Source of the DNA: Bradyrhizobium sp. SZCCT0153 | GTDB taxonomy: Bacteria > Pseudomonadota > Alphaproteobacteria > Rhizobiales > Xanthobacteraceae | DNA length: 64,000 bases | NCBI RefSeq assembly: GCF_018129995.1 | Contig: NZ_JAFCKS010000005.1 | Coordinates: forward strand, 496,001 to 560,000 | Direction: 5' to 3' | Part shown: piece after piece, positions 9,109 through 16,312 of the stretch | Position numbering within the stretch: the first letter of the stretch is position 1 | Layout: every line of letters begins with the position of its first letter | The notes under the pieces: model-generated | What the model was told of the DNA's origin: nothing | What the model saw: the letters and a program-made list of their open reading frames with translations, nothing else | Databases searched by the model: none | Program-made: the position numbers and the translations under genes

Positions 9109-9236
9109 CGTCGTCCCGGCGAAGGCCGGGACCCATACCCCCAGGGAGACGTTTGGCTAAGACTGGTCGTTCGGTACCGCTGCCGTTCGAAATCGACCGA
9201 TCACGCGGTATGGGTCCCGGCCTTCGCCGGGACGAC
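9109..9236. repeat. Inverted pair of REP-type elements
   Basis: The block CGTCGTCCCGGCGAAGGCCG with GGACCCATAC (9109-9138) returns in reverse complement at 9208-9236. Each arm is itself a small hairpin (CCCGGCGAAGGCCGGG). Such GTCCCGGC elements recur in Bradyrhizobium genomes. It lies inside the transporter operon, where it could shield the upstream mRNA or dampen downstream expression. Confidence 0.85.
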
Positions 9237-9258
9237 AACGGAGAGCGCGCGCGGCCCC

Positions 9259-10638
9259 TCACGATGCCTTCCTGATCTTGAAGCTCGCGACATAATCCTC
9301 GGGCTTCGCCGGATCGAAAGTCTTTCCCATCACCGCGAACGATTTGTAGGCGCTCGCGGGCGGCGACAGGCCCATCTCGGTCATCAGCTTCCTGGTGTCG
9401 GTGGCGAGATACACCTGCTCGGCGACCGCCTTGTAGTCGACGTCGCCCTTGATCTGGCCCCAGCGCTTCATCTGCGTCAGCATCCACACCGCAAAGGACT
9501 GCCAGGGGAACGGATCGAAATCGACGCGTTTGGCGTCCGTCTTCACGCCGCCGAGGCCGTCGGCATAGGTGCCGGTCAGGACCTGCTCCAGCACCGTGAC
9601 CGGCGCGTTGATGTAATTGGCGGGCGCGATGGCTTCCGCGATCTGCTTGCGGTTCTCCGCCTTCGACGCATAGGCGGTGGCATCGACGATGGCGCGCGTC
9701 AGCGCGGCAAAGCTGTTCGGCGCCGTCGTGATGAATTCCTTGCTGGCGGCAAAGCTGCAGCAGGGATGGCCATCCCAGATTTCCTTGGACAAGAGGTGCA
9801 TGAAGCCGACGCCGTCGTAGATCGCGCGCTGGCAGATGTTGTCGGGCGCGAGGAAGCCGTCGATGTTGTCGGCGCGCAGATTCGCCACCATTTCCGGCGG
9901 CGGCACCGAGCGCAGCTGCACGTCGGTATCGGGATCGAGCCCGTGCTCGGCGAGATAATACCGCAGCAGGTAATTGTGCATGGAATAGTCGAAGGGAATT
10001 GCGAACTTCATCCCCTTCCAGTCCTTCGGATCGCGCTTGTCCTTGTGCTTGGTCGCCAGCACGATGCCCTGCCCGTTGATGTTCTCGATCGCGGGCACCG
10101 TGAAGGGAATGGCATTGGCTCCCAGGCCCAGCGAAATCGCGAGCGGCATCGGGGCCAGCATGTGCGCGGCGTCGTATTCCTTGTTGATGGTCTTGTCGCG
10201 GATCACCGCCCAGCCGGCGGTCTTGACGACTTCGACATTGAGACCATGCTTGGCATAGAAGCCGAGCGGCGCTGCCATGATGATCGGTGTCGCGCAGGTG
10301 ATCGGGATGAAGCCGACCTTGAGGTCCTTCTTCTCGGGCGCGCCGGTCTGCGCGAAGACTTCGGTCGCCGTCTTGATCGGGAAGAATTGCGACAGCGCGG
10401 CCAGCGCCGTGGACGCACCGACCGACTTCAGGAACGCGCGCCGCGCCGCGTCCTGCGGAAACATCGCGCGCATCACCGCAGATGCAACGACGCCCTCGTA
10501 ACGCTTCTCCTCGCTCTCAGCGGGCTCGCAGCGCAGCGCCGTGGCCTGCTCATGCTCTGCCGCGGATTGGTGCTGGCCACAGGCACAGCCGGCTCGAAGG
10601 TTGCGATCGGGATCAAACGGATTGTCGAAAATGGACAT
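9259..10638 (-). CDS. Tat-exported NrtA/CynA-type substrate-binding protein
   Basis: The 459-residue protein carries a twin-arginine signal (ARRAFLKSVGAS, near residue 65) followed by the CmpA/NrtA-type binding domain beginning KKDLKVGFIPITCATPIIMAA. About 60 residues precede the Tat motif and include CACGQHQ, a Cys/His-rich stretch that could bind a metal. AGGAGG lies before the ATG. It is the first gene of the cyanate operon and is preceded by a sigma-54 promoter. Nitrate, nitrite or bicarbonate as ligand cannot be excluded. Confidence 0.88.
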   Translation of the reverse strand: MSIFDNPFDPDRNLRAGCACGQHQSAAEHEQATALRCEPAESEEKRYEGVVASAVMRAMFPQDAARRAFLKSVGASTALAALSQFFPIKTATEVFAQTGAPEKKDLKVGFIPITCATPIIMAAPLGFYAKHGLNVEVVKTAGWAVIRDKTINKEYDAAHMLAPMPLAISLGLGANAIPFTVPAIENINGQGIVLATKHKDKRDPKDWKGMKFAIPFDYSMHNYLLRYYLAEHGLDPDTDVQLRSVPPPEMVANLRADNIDGFLAPDNICQRAIYDGVGFMHLLSKEIWDGHPCCSFAASKEFITTAPNSFAALTRAIVDATAYASKAENRKQIAEAIAPANYINAPVTVLEQVLTGTYADGLGGVKTDAKRVDFDPFPWQSFAVWMLTQMKRWGQIKGDVDYKAVAEQVYLATDTRKLMTEMGLSPPASAYKSFAVMGKTFDPAKPEDYVASFKIRKAS

Positions 10639-10672
10639 CGGACCTCCTGCGCGTCATTGCGAGGGTAATTAC

Positions 10673-10687
10673 GCAAGGAGCATGCCA
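10673..10687 (-). promoter_or_regulatory. Sigma-54 promoter of the cyanate operon
   Basis: Read on the minus strand, TGGCATGCTCCTTGC gives the -24 GG and -12 GC dinucleotides separated by exactly 10 bases, matching TGGCACG-N4-TTGC apart from one base. The predicted start near 10661 is about 22 bases upstream of the binding-protein ATG. Confidence 0.8.
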
Positions 10688-10743
10688 CCGCCTCTCCGCC
10701 CGCCAGTGCGTTGATGACGCAGAGCTTTCGGTCACACTTGGCC

Positions 10744-10778
10744 ACTACGAAAAGTCGTGATAAACGATATTTCGTAGT
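10744..10778. promoter_or_regulatory. 35-base nested dyad, candidate activator site
   Basis: Outer arms ACTACGAAA (10744-10752) and TTTCGTAGT (10770-10778) are perfect complements. Inside them TCGT (10755-10758) and ACGA (10764-10767) repeat the symmetry around the same centre at 10761. It lies about 100 bases upstream of the predicted cyanate-operon start, the normal distance for a sigma-54 enhancer, and 20 bases before the activator ATG, where it could also allow autoregulation. Confidence 0.65.
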
Positions 10779-10797
10779 TCAATTACGAGATCTCGCA

Positions 10798-12723
10798 ATG
10801 GCAACGACGCCAATGCCCAGCCACAACGATGCGGCCGAAGCCGTCGACCCGCGTGTCGGAGCGTTCGAATCCTCGGTCGAGGCAACGCTGCTGGTCGATC
10901 CCTATGGCGACCAGATCGTCGATGCCAATCCGGCCGCCTGCGCCCTGCTCGGCTACGACCGAGCATTGTTGCGCCAGACCAAGGCCAGCACCCTTCATAC
11001 CGGCCAGCTCCCGGCCCTCACCGTGTTCACCCAGGCCGTGCTTCACAAGGGCGCTTACTGGACCACGGCGCTCACCCCCCGCCACGCCACCGGGCAAAAT
11101 CTAAGACTCGAATACGCCGGCTGCCTGCTGCCGCATGACGGCGGCACGCTGGTGCTGCTCACGCTGACCGATCTCGAAGCGCGCCGCCGCCGCAATGTCG
11201 ATGCCGCCGCCGAAGACCACATGCGCAGCGGCATTTCGACCTGGCAGCGGGTCGAGCGGGTGTTCCAGGACATCGAGCGCGAAAACCAGCTGATCCTGCG
11301 CGCCGCCGGCGAAGGCATCTATGGCGTCAACGCAGAAGGCAAGACCACCTTCGTGAACCCCGCGGCCGAGCGCATGCTCGGCTGGACTGCCGAGGAGCTG
11401 GTCGGCAAGGAAATCCACCCGATCATGCACCACACCCACCATGACGGCCGGCACTATCACAACCACGATTGCCCGATCTATGCGGCGTTCCGCGACGGCG
11501 CCGTGCACCAGGTCGACGGCGAGGTGTTTTGGCGCAAGGACGGCTCGCCGGCCTGGGTCGAATACACCTCTACCCCGATCCGCGACCGCGGCGTGGTGGT
11601 CGGCGCCGTCGTGGTGTTTCGCGACGTCAGCCAGCGGCGCGAGGCCGACGAGAAGCTGCACGCCGCACTCACCGAGGTCGACCGCCTGCGGGAGCGGCTC
11701 GAGCTGGAAAACGCCTATCTCCAGGAGGAAATCCGCATCGAGACCAACCCCCGCGGCATCATCGGTCAAAGCGAGGCGGTCCAGCAGACGCTGCGTCAGG
11801 TCAAGCTGGTGGCGCCGACCACGGCTGCGGTGATGATCACGGGCGAGTCCGGCACCGGCAAGGAGCTGATCGCCCGCGCGATTCACGAGGCTTCCACCCG
11901 CAGCGACCGGCCTCTGATCCGCGTCAACTGCGCCGCGATCCCGCGCGAATTGTTCGAGAGCGAGTTCTTCGGCCACGTCCGCGGCGCTTTTACCGGCGCA
12001 ACGCGCGACCGTATCGGCCGGTTCGAGCTCGCCGACGGCGGCACGCTGTTCCTCGACGAGGTCGGCGAGATTCCGCTCGAACTTCAGGGCAAGCTGCTGC
12101 GCGTGTTGCAGGAGGGCAATTTCGAGCGGGTCGGTCAGGAGCGCACGCGCGCGGTCGACGTCCGCGTCATCGCCGCGACCAATCGCGATTTCAAGCAGGA
12201 GGTGCAGCGCGGCCGTTTTCGCGAGGACCTCTATTTCCGCCTCAACGTGTTTCCGATCGAGACGGTACCCTTGCGCGAGCGGCGCGAGGACATTCCCCTG
12301 CTCGCCCAGCATTTCCTGACGCGCGAGAGCAAGGCGCTGAAGTCGAATCTGCGCCTGTCCGAAGGCGACGCGCGGCGGCTGACCCGGTACGATTGGCCCG
12401 GCAATGTCCGCGAATTGCAGAACGTGATCGAGCGCGGTGCGATCCTGTCGCAAAACGGCCGCTTGCGGATCGACCTGCCGGATGCATCCGGCGCGCTGGC
12501 TCAGACCGGCGCCGCCCGCCAGAAGGCGGAGGCGCGCCCGGCGGTCATGACGTCAGCGGAGATGCGCGATCACGAAAGGGCCAACATCCTGGCCGCGCTC
12601 GAGGCCTGCGCGGGAAAAGTGTTCGGCCCCGGCGGGGCAGCAGAGATGCTGGACATCAAGCCGACCACGCTGGCATCGCGGATCAAGGCGCTGGGAATTG
12701 CGCCCCGTCCGCGTGCCACGTGA
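10798..12723 (+). CDS. Sigma-54-dependent activator with PAS sensor domains
   Basis: The 641-residue protein has an N-terminal PAS domain (about 20-115), a second PAS (about 165-285) containing the His-rich stretch MHHTHHDGRHYHNHDC, an AAA+ domain and a C-terminal Fis-type helix-turn-helix. Walker A GESGTGKE lies at 349-356 and the sigma-54 contact loop GAFTGA at 396-401, so it should remodel RNA polymerase-sigma-54. It is divergent from the cyanate operon, which has a sigma-54 promoter, and converges on the rhodanese gene. Its ligand is unknown; the PAS domains suggest a small molecule, metal or redox signal. Confidence 0.92.
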   Translation: MATTPMPSHNDAAEAVDPRVGAFESSVEATLLVDPYGDQIVDANPAACALLGYDRALLRQTKASTLHTGQLPALTVFTQAVLHKGAYWTTALTPRHATGQNLRLEYAGCLLPHDGGTLVLLTLTDLEARRRRNVDAAAEDHMRSGISTWQRVERVFQDIERENQLILRAAGEGIYGVNAEGKTTFVNPAAERMLGWTAEELVGKEIHPIMHHTHHDGRHYHNHDCPIYAAFRDGAVHQVDGEVFWRKDGSPAWVEYTSTPIRDRGVVVGAVVVFRDVSQRREADEKLHAALTEVDRLRERLELENAYLQEEIRIETNPRGIIGQSEAVQQTLRQVKLVAPTTAAVMITGESGTGKELIARAIHEASTRSDRPLIRVNCAAIPRELFESEFFGHVRGAFTGATRDRIGRFELADGGTLFLDEVGEIPLELQGKLLRVLQEGNFERVGQERTRAVDVRVIAATNRDFKQEVQRGRFREDLYFRLNVFPIETVPLRERREDIPLLAQHFLTRESKALKSNLRLSEGDARRLTRYDWPGNVRELQNVIERGAILSQNGRLRIDLPDASGALAQTGAARQKAEARPAVMTSAEMRDHERANILAALEACAGKVFGPGGAAEMLDIKPTTLASRIKALGIAPRPRAT

Positions 12724-12733
12724 TGGCGAGCGC

Positions 12734-13612
12734 TCACGCCGCCTTGGTCGTCATTTCCGATGCGATCGGCAATCCCTGCTCGATCGGCAGCGACGGATCG
12801 CGCGACCATTCGTTCCAGGAGCCGAAATACATCCGCACGTCCTTCACGCCGGCGTTCTTAAGCGCCAGGAACGTGTTCGAGGCGCGCGCGCCCTTGAAGC
12901 AGTAGAGATAGACCGGCGTGGTCGTCGAGATGCCGACGGTGGCGCATTCCGCCAAAATCTCGTCCTTGGACTTGAAGCGCGGACCTTCGGCGGTCGGCTT
13001 CATCATGCGGTACCATTCCAGCCACACGGCGCCGGGGATGCGGCCCTTGCGCGGGCAGAAATCCTTGCCGTAGGGCGAGGAGCTGTCGCCGATCCACTCG
13101 TCGACATCGCGCACGTCGAGGATGGCGATGCCGGGCTTGCCGACCGCGGCGAGCATGGTCTTCGCATCGATCAGGATCTCGCCTGCTTCGGGCACGATCG
13201 AGAACGAGGCCTTCGCCGGCGCCGGCACATCCTTGGTCACCGGAAGACCCGCGGCGGCCCAGGCATCGAAGCCGCCATGCAGCACCTTGATCTTGGGATA
13301 GCCGAGCATGGTGAGCAGATAATAGCCGCGGCAGGACTGACCGAAGCCGGAGTTCATCGATTGCTCGTAGACCACGGCGGTTTCCTTGCCGGAGAGGCCG
13401 GCCGCGCCGAAGGCATCGGCGAATTTGGTCTTCAGCTCGGCCATGCCCTCCGGCGTCGAGGTCGCAAGGAACGTGAAAATCTCATGGACGTTCACGGCAT
13501 TGGGGAGGTGCCCGGCGCCGTAGGCGTCGGGGTTGCGGGTGTCGATGACGACACAGGGCTCGGTCTTCAAGAGATCGGCAAGTTCGCTGGCAGAGATCAG
13601 AACGTCCGTCAT
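12734..13612 (-). CDS. Rhodanese-type sulfurtransferase, two-domain
   Basis: The 292-residue protein has two rhodanese domains, as in SseA/thiosulfate sulfurtransferase. The N-terminal one carries CVVIDTRNPDAYGAGHLP. The C-terminal one carries the catalytic cysteine in YCFKGARAS, which differs from the CRSG loop of classical thiosulfate:cyanide enzymes, so the acceptor is uncertain. It is the third gene of a leftward set with OsmC and acyl-CoA-dehydrogenase genes. A rhodanese near cyanase hints at cyanide/thiocyanate/cyanate handling, which is inference. Confidence 0.88.
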   Translation of the reverse strand: MTDVLISASELADLLKTEPCVVIDTRNPDAYGAGHLPNAVNVHEIFTFLATSTPEGMAELKTKFADAFGAAGLSGKETAVVYEQSMNSGFGQSCRGYYLLTMLGYPKIKVLHGGFDAWAAAGLPVTKDVPAPAKASFSIVPEAGEILIDAKTMLAAVGKPGIAILDVRDVDEWIGDSSSPYGKDFCPRKGRIPGAVWLEWYRMMKPTAEGPRFKSKDEILAECATVGISTTTPVYLYCFKGARASNTFLALKNAGVKDVRMYFGSWNEWSRDPSLPIEQGLPIASEMTTKAA

Positions 13613-13659
13613 TGGCAGCCTCTCCGTTGAGGTTAAGTGGTCTTCTGGGGTGGACTCGT

Positions 13660-13715
13660 GAAGCTCAGGACTCGAAACTCAGGACTTGAAACTCGAGACT
13701 TGAAACTCAGGACTC
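13660..13715. repeat. Four tandem 14-base repeats at the dehydrogenase stop
   Basis: Four copies of GAAACTCAGGACTT-like units start at 13660, 13674, 13688 and 13702. The last copy covers the stop codon of the acyl-CoA dehydrogenase gene at 13707. Units differ at one to three positions. Confidence 0.85.
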
Positions 13716-14819
13716 GGCGAGCATCTTGCGCAGCTGCTTGGTGGCCGGCGTGACGATCGCGACGAAATAGGCCTCGCGCAGACGCCGCTGCGCGCGGTGG
13801 CTCTTGAGATAGCCGCGGGCGCCACAATGCAGCATCGCCGCATGCGCCGCCGCGACGCTGGCCTCGCCGGCACGAAGCCTGAGCGCGATCACCTTGCGCC
13901 AGTAGGTCTCCTCCTCGTTGTACGGATCGCGCGCCAGCTCCATGGTCTCCGCCTCGAGCTCGGCGGCGAGATCGCGGAAATGCACCGGCTGCTGCGGCAG
14001 ATAGCGGTTGATGTGGCCGAGCGGATTGTCGACCTCGTCCATGATGTTGATGCAGTCCTTGATGAGGCCGAGCGCCATGCCGGCCTGGAGCAGGATGAAG
14101 CCGGCGCGGATCTTCTTGACGAAAGGCGCGGCGGGGTCGGCCAGGATCAGCTCGTCCGGCACGAATGTGTCGCGGAACTGCACGCCATAGGTGCCGGTGC
14201 CGTCCATGGCGAGGAACGGCTTGCACGGCGTCAGCGTGATGGCGGGATCAGCGCAGTCAGCCAGGAACATCACGGTGCCCGGCTCGTCCTCGCGCTCGAA
14301 GATCGTGCCGAAGTAATGGTCCGGACCGAGATTGGAGACCCAGGGCAGCGCGCCGCGGACGATGTAGCCGCCGTCGACCTTTCGCCCTTTCAGTTTGAGC
14401 TTTTCGATACCGAAGAAGCTCTTCATCGGATTGGAGAGCCCGGTGCCGCCGAGCACCCGCCCGGTCGAGAACGCATCGCCGAAGCGCTTGGCGAGCTTCA
14501 TGTTGGTGGAGTTGGCGGCGTACCAGACCAGCGTGTTCTGGCACCAGGCCATGAAGGCGGTGCCGCCGCAGACCTCGCCGATCGCCGCCATCGCCTGGAT
14601 GGCGCAGCGCAAATCGGCAGGACCTTCGTGGGGCACGTGACTGCTCCAGGCGCCGACCTCGCCGAATTGGCGCAACACCGCGGCAGGATAGACCGTGCCG
14701 TCGTCGATGCCGGCGGCGAGCGGCGCAAGCTGCGCCCGCGCGATCCGCGCCACCTCCCCTGCAATGGACGGTGCGGGCTGATCCAAAACTTCGGCCCGTG
14801 ATAAAGCCAGTGAACCCAT
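13707..14819 (-). CDS. Acyl-CoA dehydrogenase family flavoprotein
   Basis: A 370-residue acyl-CoA dehydrogenase-fold protein from the start MGSLALSRAEV; a start at 14834 adds five residues. The central beta domain shows GGTGLSNPMKSFFGIE and ILADPAAPF, and the C-terminal helical domain follows. It resembles the SfnB/DszC-like branch used in sulfur-compound metabolism as much as fatty-acid enzymes, so substrate is open. It lies between the OsmC and rhodanese genes and probably shares their sigma-54 promoter. Confidence 0.78.
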   Translation of the reverse strand: MGSLALSRAEVLDQPAPSIAGEVARIARAQLAPLAAGIDDGTVYPAAVLRQFGEVGAWSSHVPHEGPADLRCAIQAMAAIGEVCGGTAFMAWCQNTLVWYAANSTNMKLAKRFGDAFSTGRVLGGTGLSNPMKSFFGIEKLKLKGRKVDGGYIVRGALPWVSNLGPDHYFGTIFEREDEPGTVMFLADCADPAITLTPCKPFLAMDGTGTYGVQFRDTFVPDELILADPAAPFVKKIRAGFILLQAGMALGLIKDCINIMDEVDNPLGHINRYLPQQPVHFRDLAAELEAETMELARDPYNEEETYWRKVIALRLRAGEASVAAAHAAMLHCGARGYLKSHRAQRRLREAYFVAIVTPATKQLRKMLAES

Positions 14820-14854
14820 GATCGTCTCCCGCACCTTGCCCTGTTGCCGTCAGC

Positions 14855-15397
14855 CTAGACGCCGACCTCGAGATTGACCGGGCGGGTGAAGGTGTTGGCG
14901 ACCGGCGACCATTTCTTCACATGGGCGACCAGCGCGTTGATCTCGTCCTGCGAGATGCCCTCGCATTCCATGTCGACCTTGACGCGCACATCGGTGAAGC
15001 CGACCGGCTTGTCGGAGACGTCGCCGGTGCCCCAGACGGCCGTGATGTTGAGGTCGCCTTCGAGTTCGAGCTCGAGCTTGTTGACGATCCAGCCGCGGTG
15101 CACGGCGTTGGCATGCAGGCCGACCGCAAGGCAGGAACCGAGCGCGGCGAGCGAGGCTTCCGACGGATTTGGCGCGGTGTCGTCACCCAGAAGACCCGGG
15201 GGCTCGTCGACGATGTAGGGCGGCAGATTGCGGATGTAGTTGGCGTGGCGGAACTTGCCTTCCGCGACCGTCTTGCACTTCAAGGTCTTGACGACCTTCG
15301 GATTGGCCTTGCCGCTCGCGATCAGTTGCTCGAGGCCATTCTTGTCGATGGGCGCGAGGCAACCCGTCAGCACTGTCTTCTGAACGACGGCAGTCAT
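14855..15397 (-). CDS. OsmC family protein
   Basis: The 180-residue protein has the OsmC/Ohr fold with the conserved cysteine in ALGSCLAVGLHANA. OsmC-like proteins reduce organic hydroperoxides, but this branch, with LAPIDKNGLEQLIASGKANP at its N-terminus, is less characterised. Two adjacent ATG codons (15400 and 15397) are possible; AGGGAG is better spaced for the second. It is first in the leftward set with the acyl-CoA dehydrogenase and rhodanese, downstream of a sigma-54 promoter. Confidence 0.85.
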   Translation of the reverse strand: MTAVVQKTVLTGCLAPIDKNGLEQLIASGKANPKVVKTLKCKTVAEGKFRHANYIRNLPPYIVDEPPGLLGDDTAPNPSEASLAALGSCLAVGLHANAVHRGWIVNKLELELEGDLNITAVWGTGDVSDKPVGFTDVRVKVDMECEGISQDEINALVAHVKKWSPVANTFTRPVNLEVGV

Positions 15398-15452
15398 CAT
15401 CTTCTCCCTGGCAGAAGTGGAAATCGGTAGGATACCGAACGGTCTGTTTCCT

Positions 15453-15468
15453 TGCATGGAGCGTGCCA
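15453..15468 (-). promoter_or_regulatory. Sigma-54 promoter of the OsmC operon
   Basis: On the minus strand TGGCACGCTCCATGCA has a perfect TGGCACG -24 box and a -12 GC exactly 10 bases after the GG. It matches the cyanate-operon promoter at 13 of 16 positions. The predicted start near 15442 leaves a leader of about 45 bases before the OsmC start. Confidence 0.75.
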
Positions 15469-15643
15469 GAGCCGGCCAAAAACAAAAGGCGAAGCATTGG
15501 AGCCGCTTAGCCTGCGCTGCCTGCGGATTGATCAGCCGCCGTTTGCTCAAAGGCGATGCAGATGCGCCTTCTCGTGCGAATCTTTTCGGCTCGGAACAGA
15601 TGCGGCTTGCTGATGCGGCGCTGCTGCGGGTAAGTTTGGACTC

Positions 15644-16306
15644 ATGGCCAAGCCCTCACCGAACAAGCCGTCATCGAAGAAGAATTCGCCCCACGCCGTC
15701 ACGGGCGAAGACGAGTCCGCGCGCGGGCGCCTCCTGAGCGCCGCGACGCATCTGTTCTGCAAGAACGGAATCAACGCCACCGGCATCGATGCGATCATCG
15801 AGGAAGCCGGCACCGCGAAGACCACGCTCTATAAATTGTTCGGCTCCAAGACCAATCTCGTCAACGCGGTGCTGGAGAGCGAAGGCAAGCAGTGGCGCGA
15901 ATGGTTCATCGGCGCCATGGAGGAAGGCGGCGGCGACGCGCAGGCCAAACTCACGCGCATCTTCCCGGCGCTGAAGAGCTGGTTTGCGGAAGAGCGCTTC
16001 TACGGCTGCCCTTTCATCAACGCGGTCGGCGAGCACGACAAGGACGCCAAGCAGTTCCGCAATATCGCGCTGAAACACAAGAAGATCGTGCTCGGCCACA
16101 TCGAGAAGCTCGCCGGCGAGCTCGGATCCAGCGAACCCCTCGTGCTGGCGCATCAGCTCGGCCTGCTGATCGACGGTGCCATCGTCGCGGCGATGGTGTC
16201 GCGCGATCCGGGCGTGGCCGATACGGCGGCGCTGACGGCGGGCCCCCTGCTCAGCCAGTCCAGGGCAAGGAAGAAGCGCGCGGCGGATCAGCTCGAGGCG
16301 GTGTGA
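15644..16306 (+). CDS. TetR/AcrR family transcriptional regulator
   Basis: The 220-residue repressor has the TetR helix-turn-helix at about residues 28-72 (LLSAATHLFCKNGINATGID and EAGTAKTTLYKLFGSK), preceded by a lysine/serine-rich tail. The ligand domain includes CPFINAVGEHDKDAKQFR, common in the YcdC-like subgroup. It is divergent from the OsmC operon, so it may regulate it alongside sigma-54 control. No operator could be assigned. Confidence 0.9.
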   Translation: MAKPSPNKPSSKKNSPHAVTGEDESARGRLLSAATHLFCKNGINATGIDAIIEEAGTAKTTLYKLFGSKTNLVNAVLESEGKQWREWFIGAMEEGGGDAQAKLTRIFPALKSWFAEERFYGCPFINAVGEHDKDAKQFRNIALKHKKIVLGHIEKLAGELGSSEPLVLAHQLGLLIDGAIVAAMVSRDPGVADTAALTAGPLLSQSRARKKRAADQLEAV

Positions 16307-16312
16307 TCTCTC

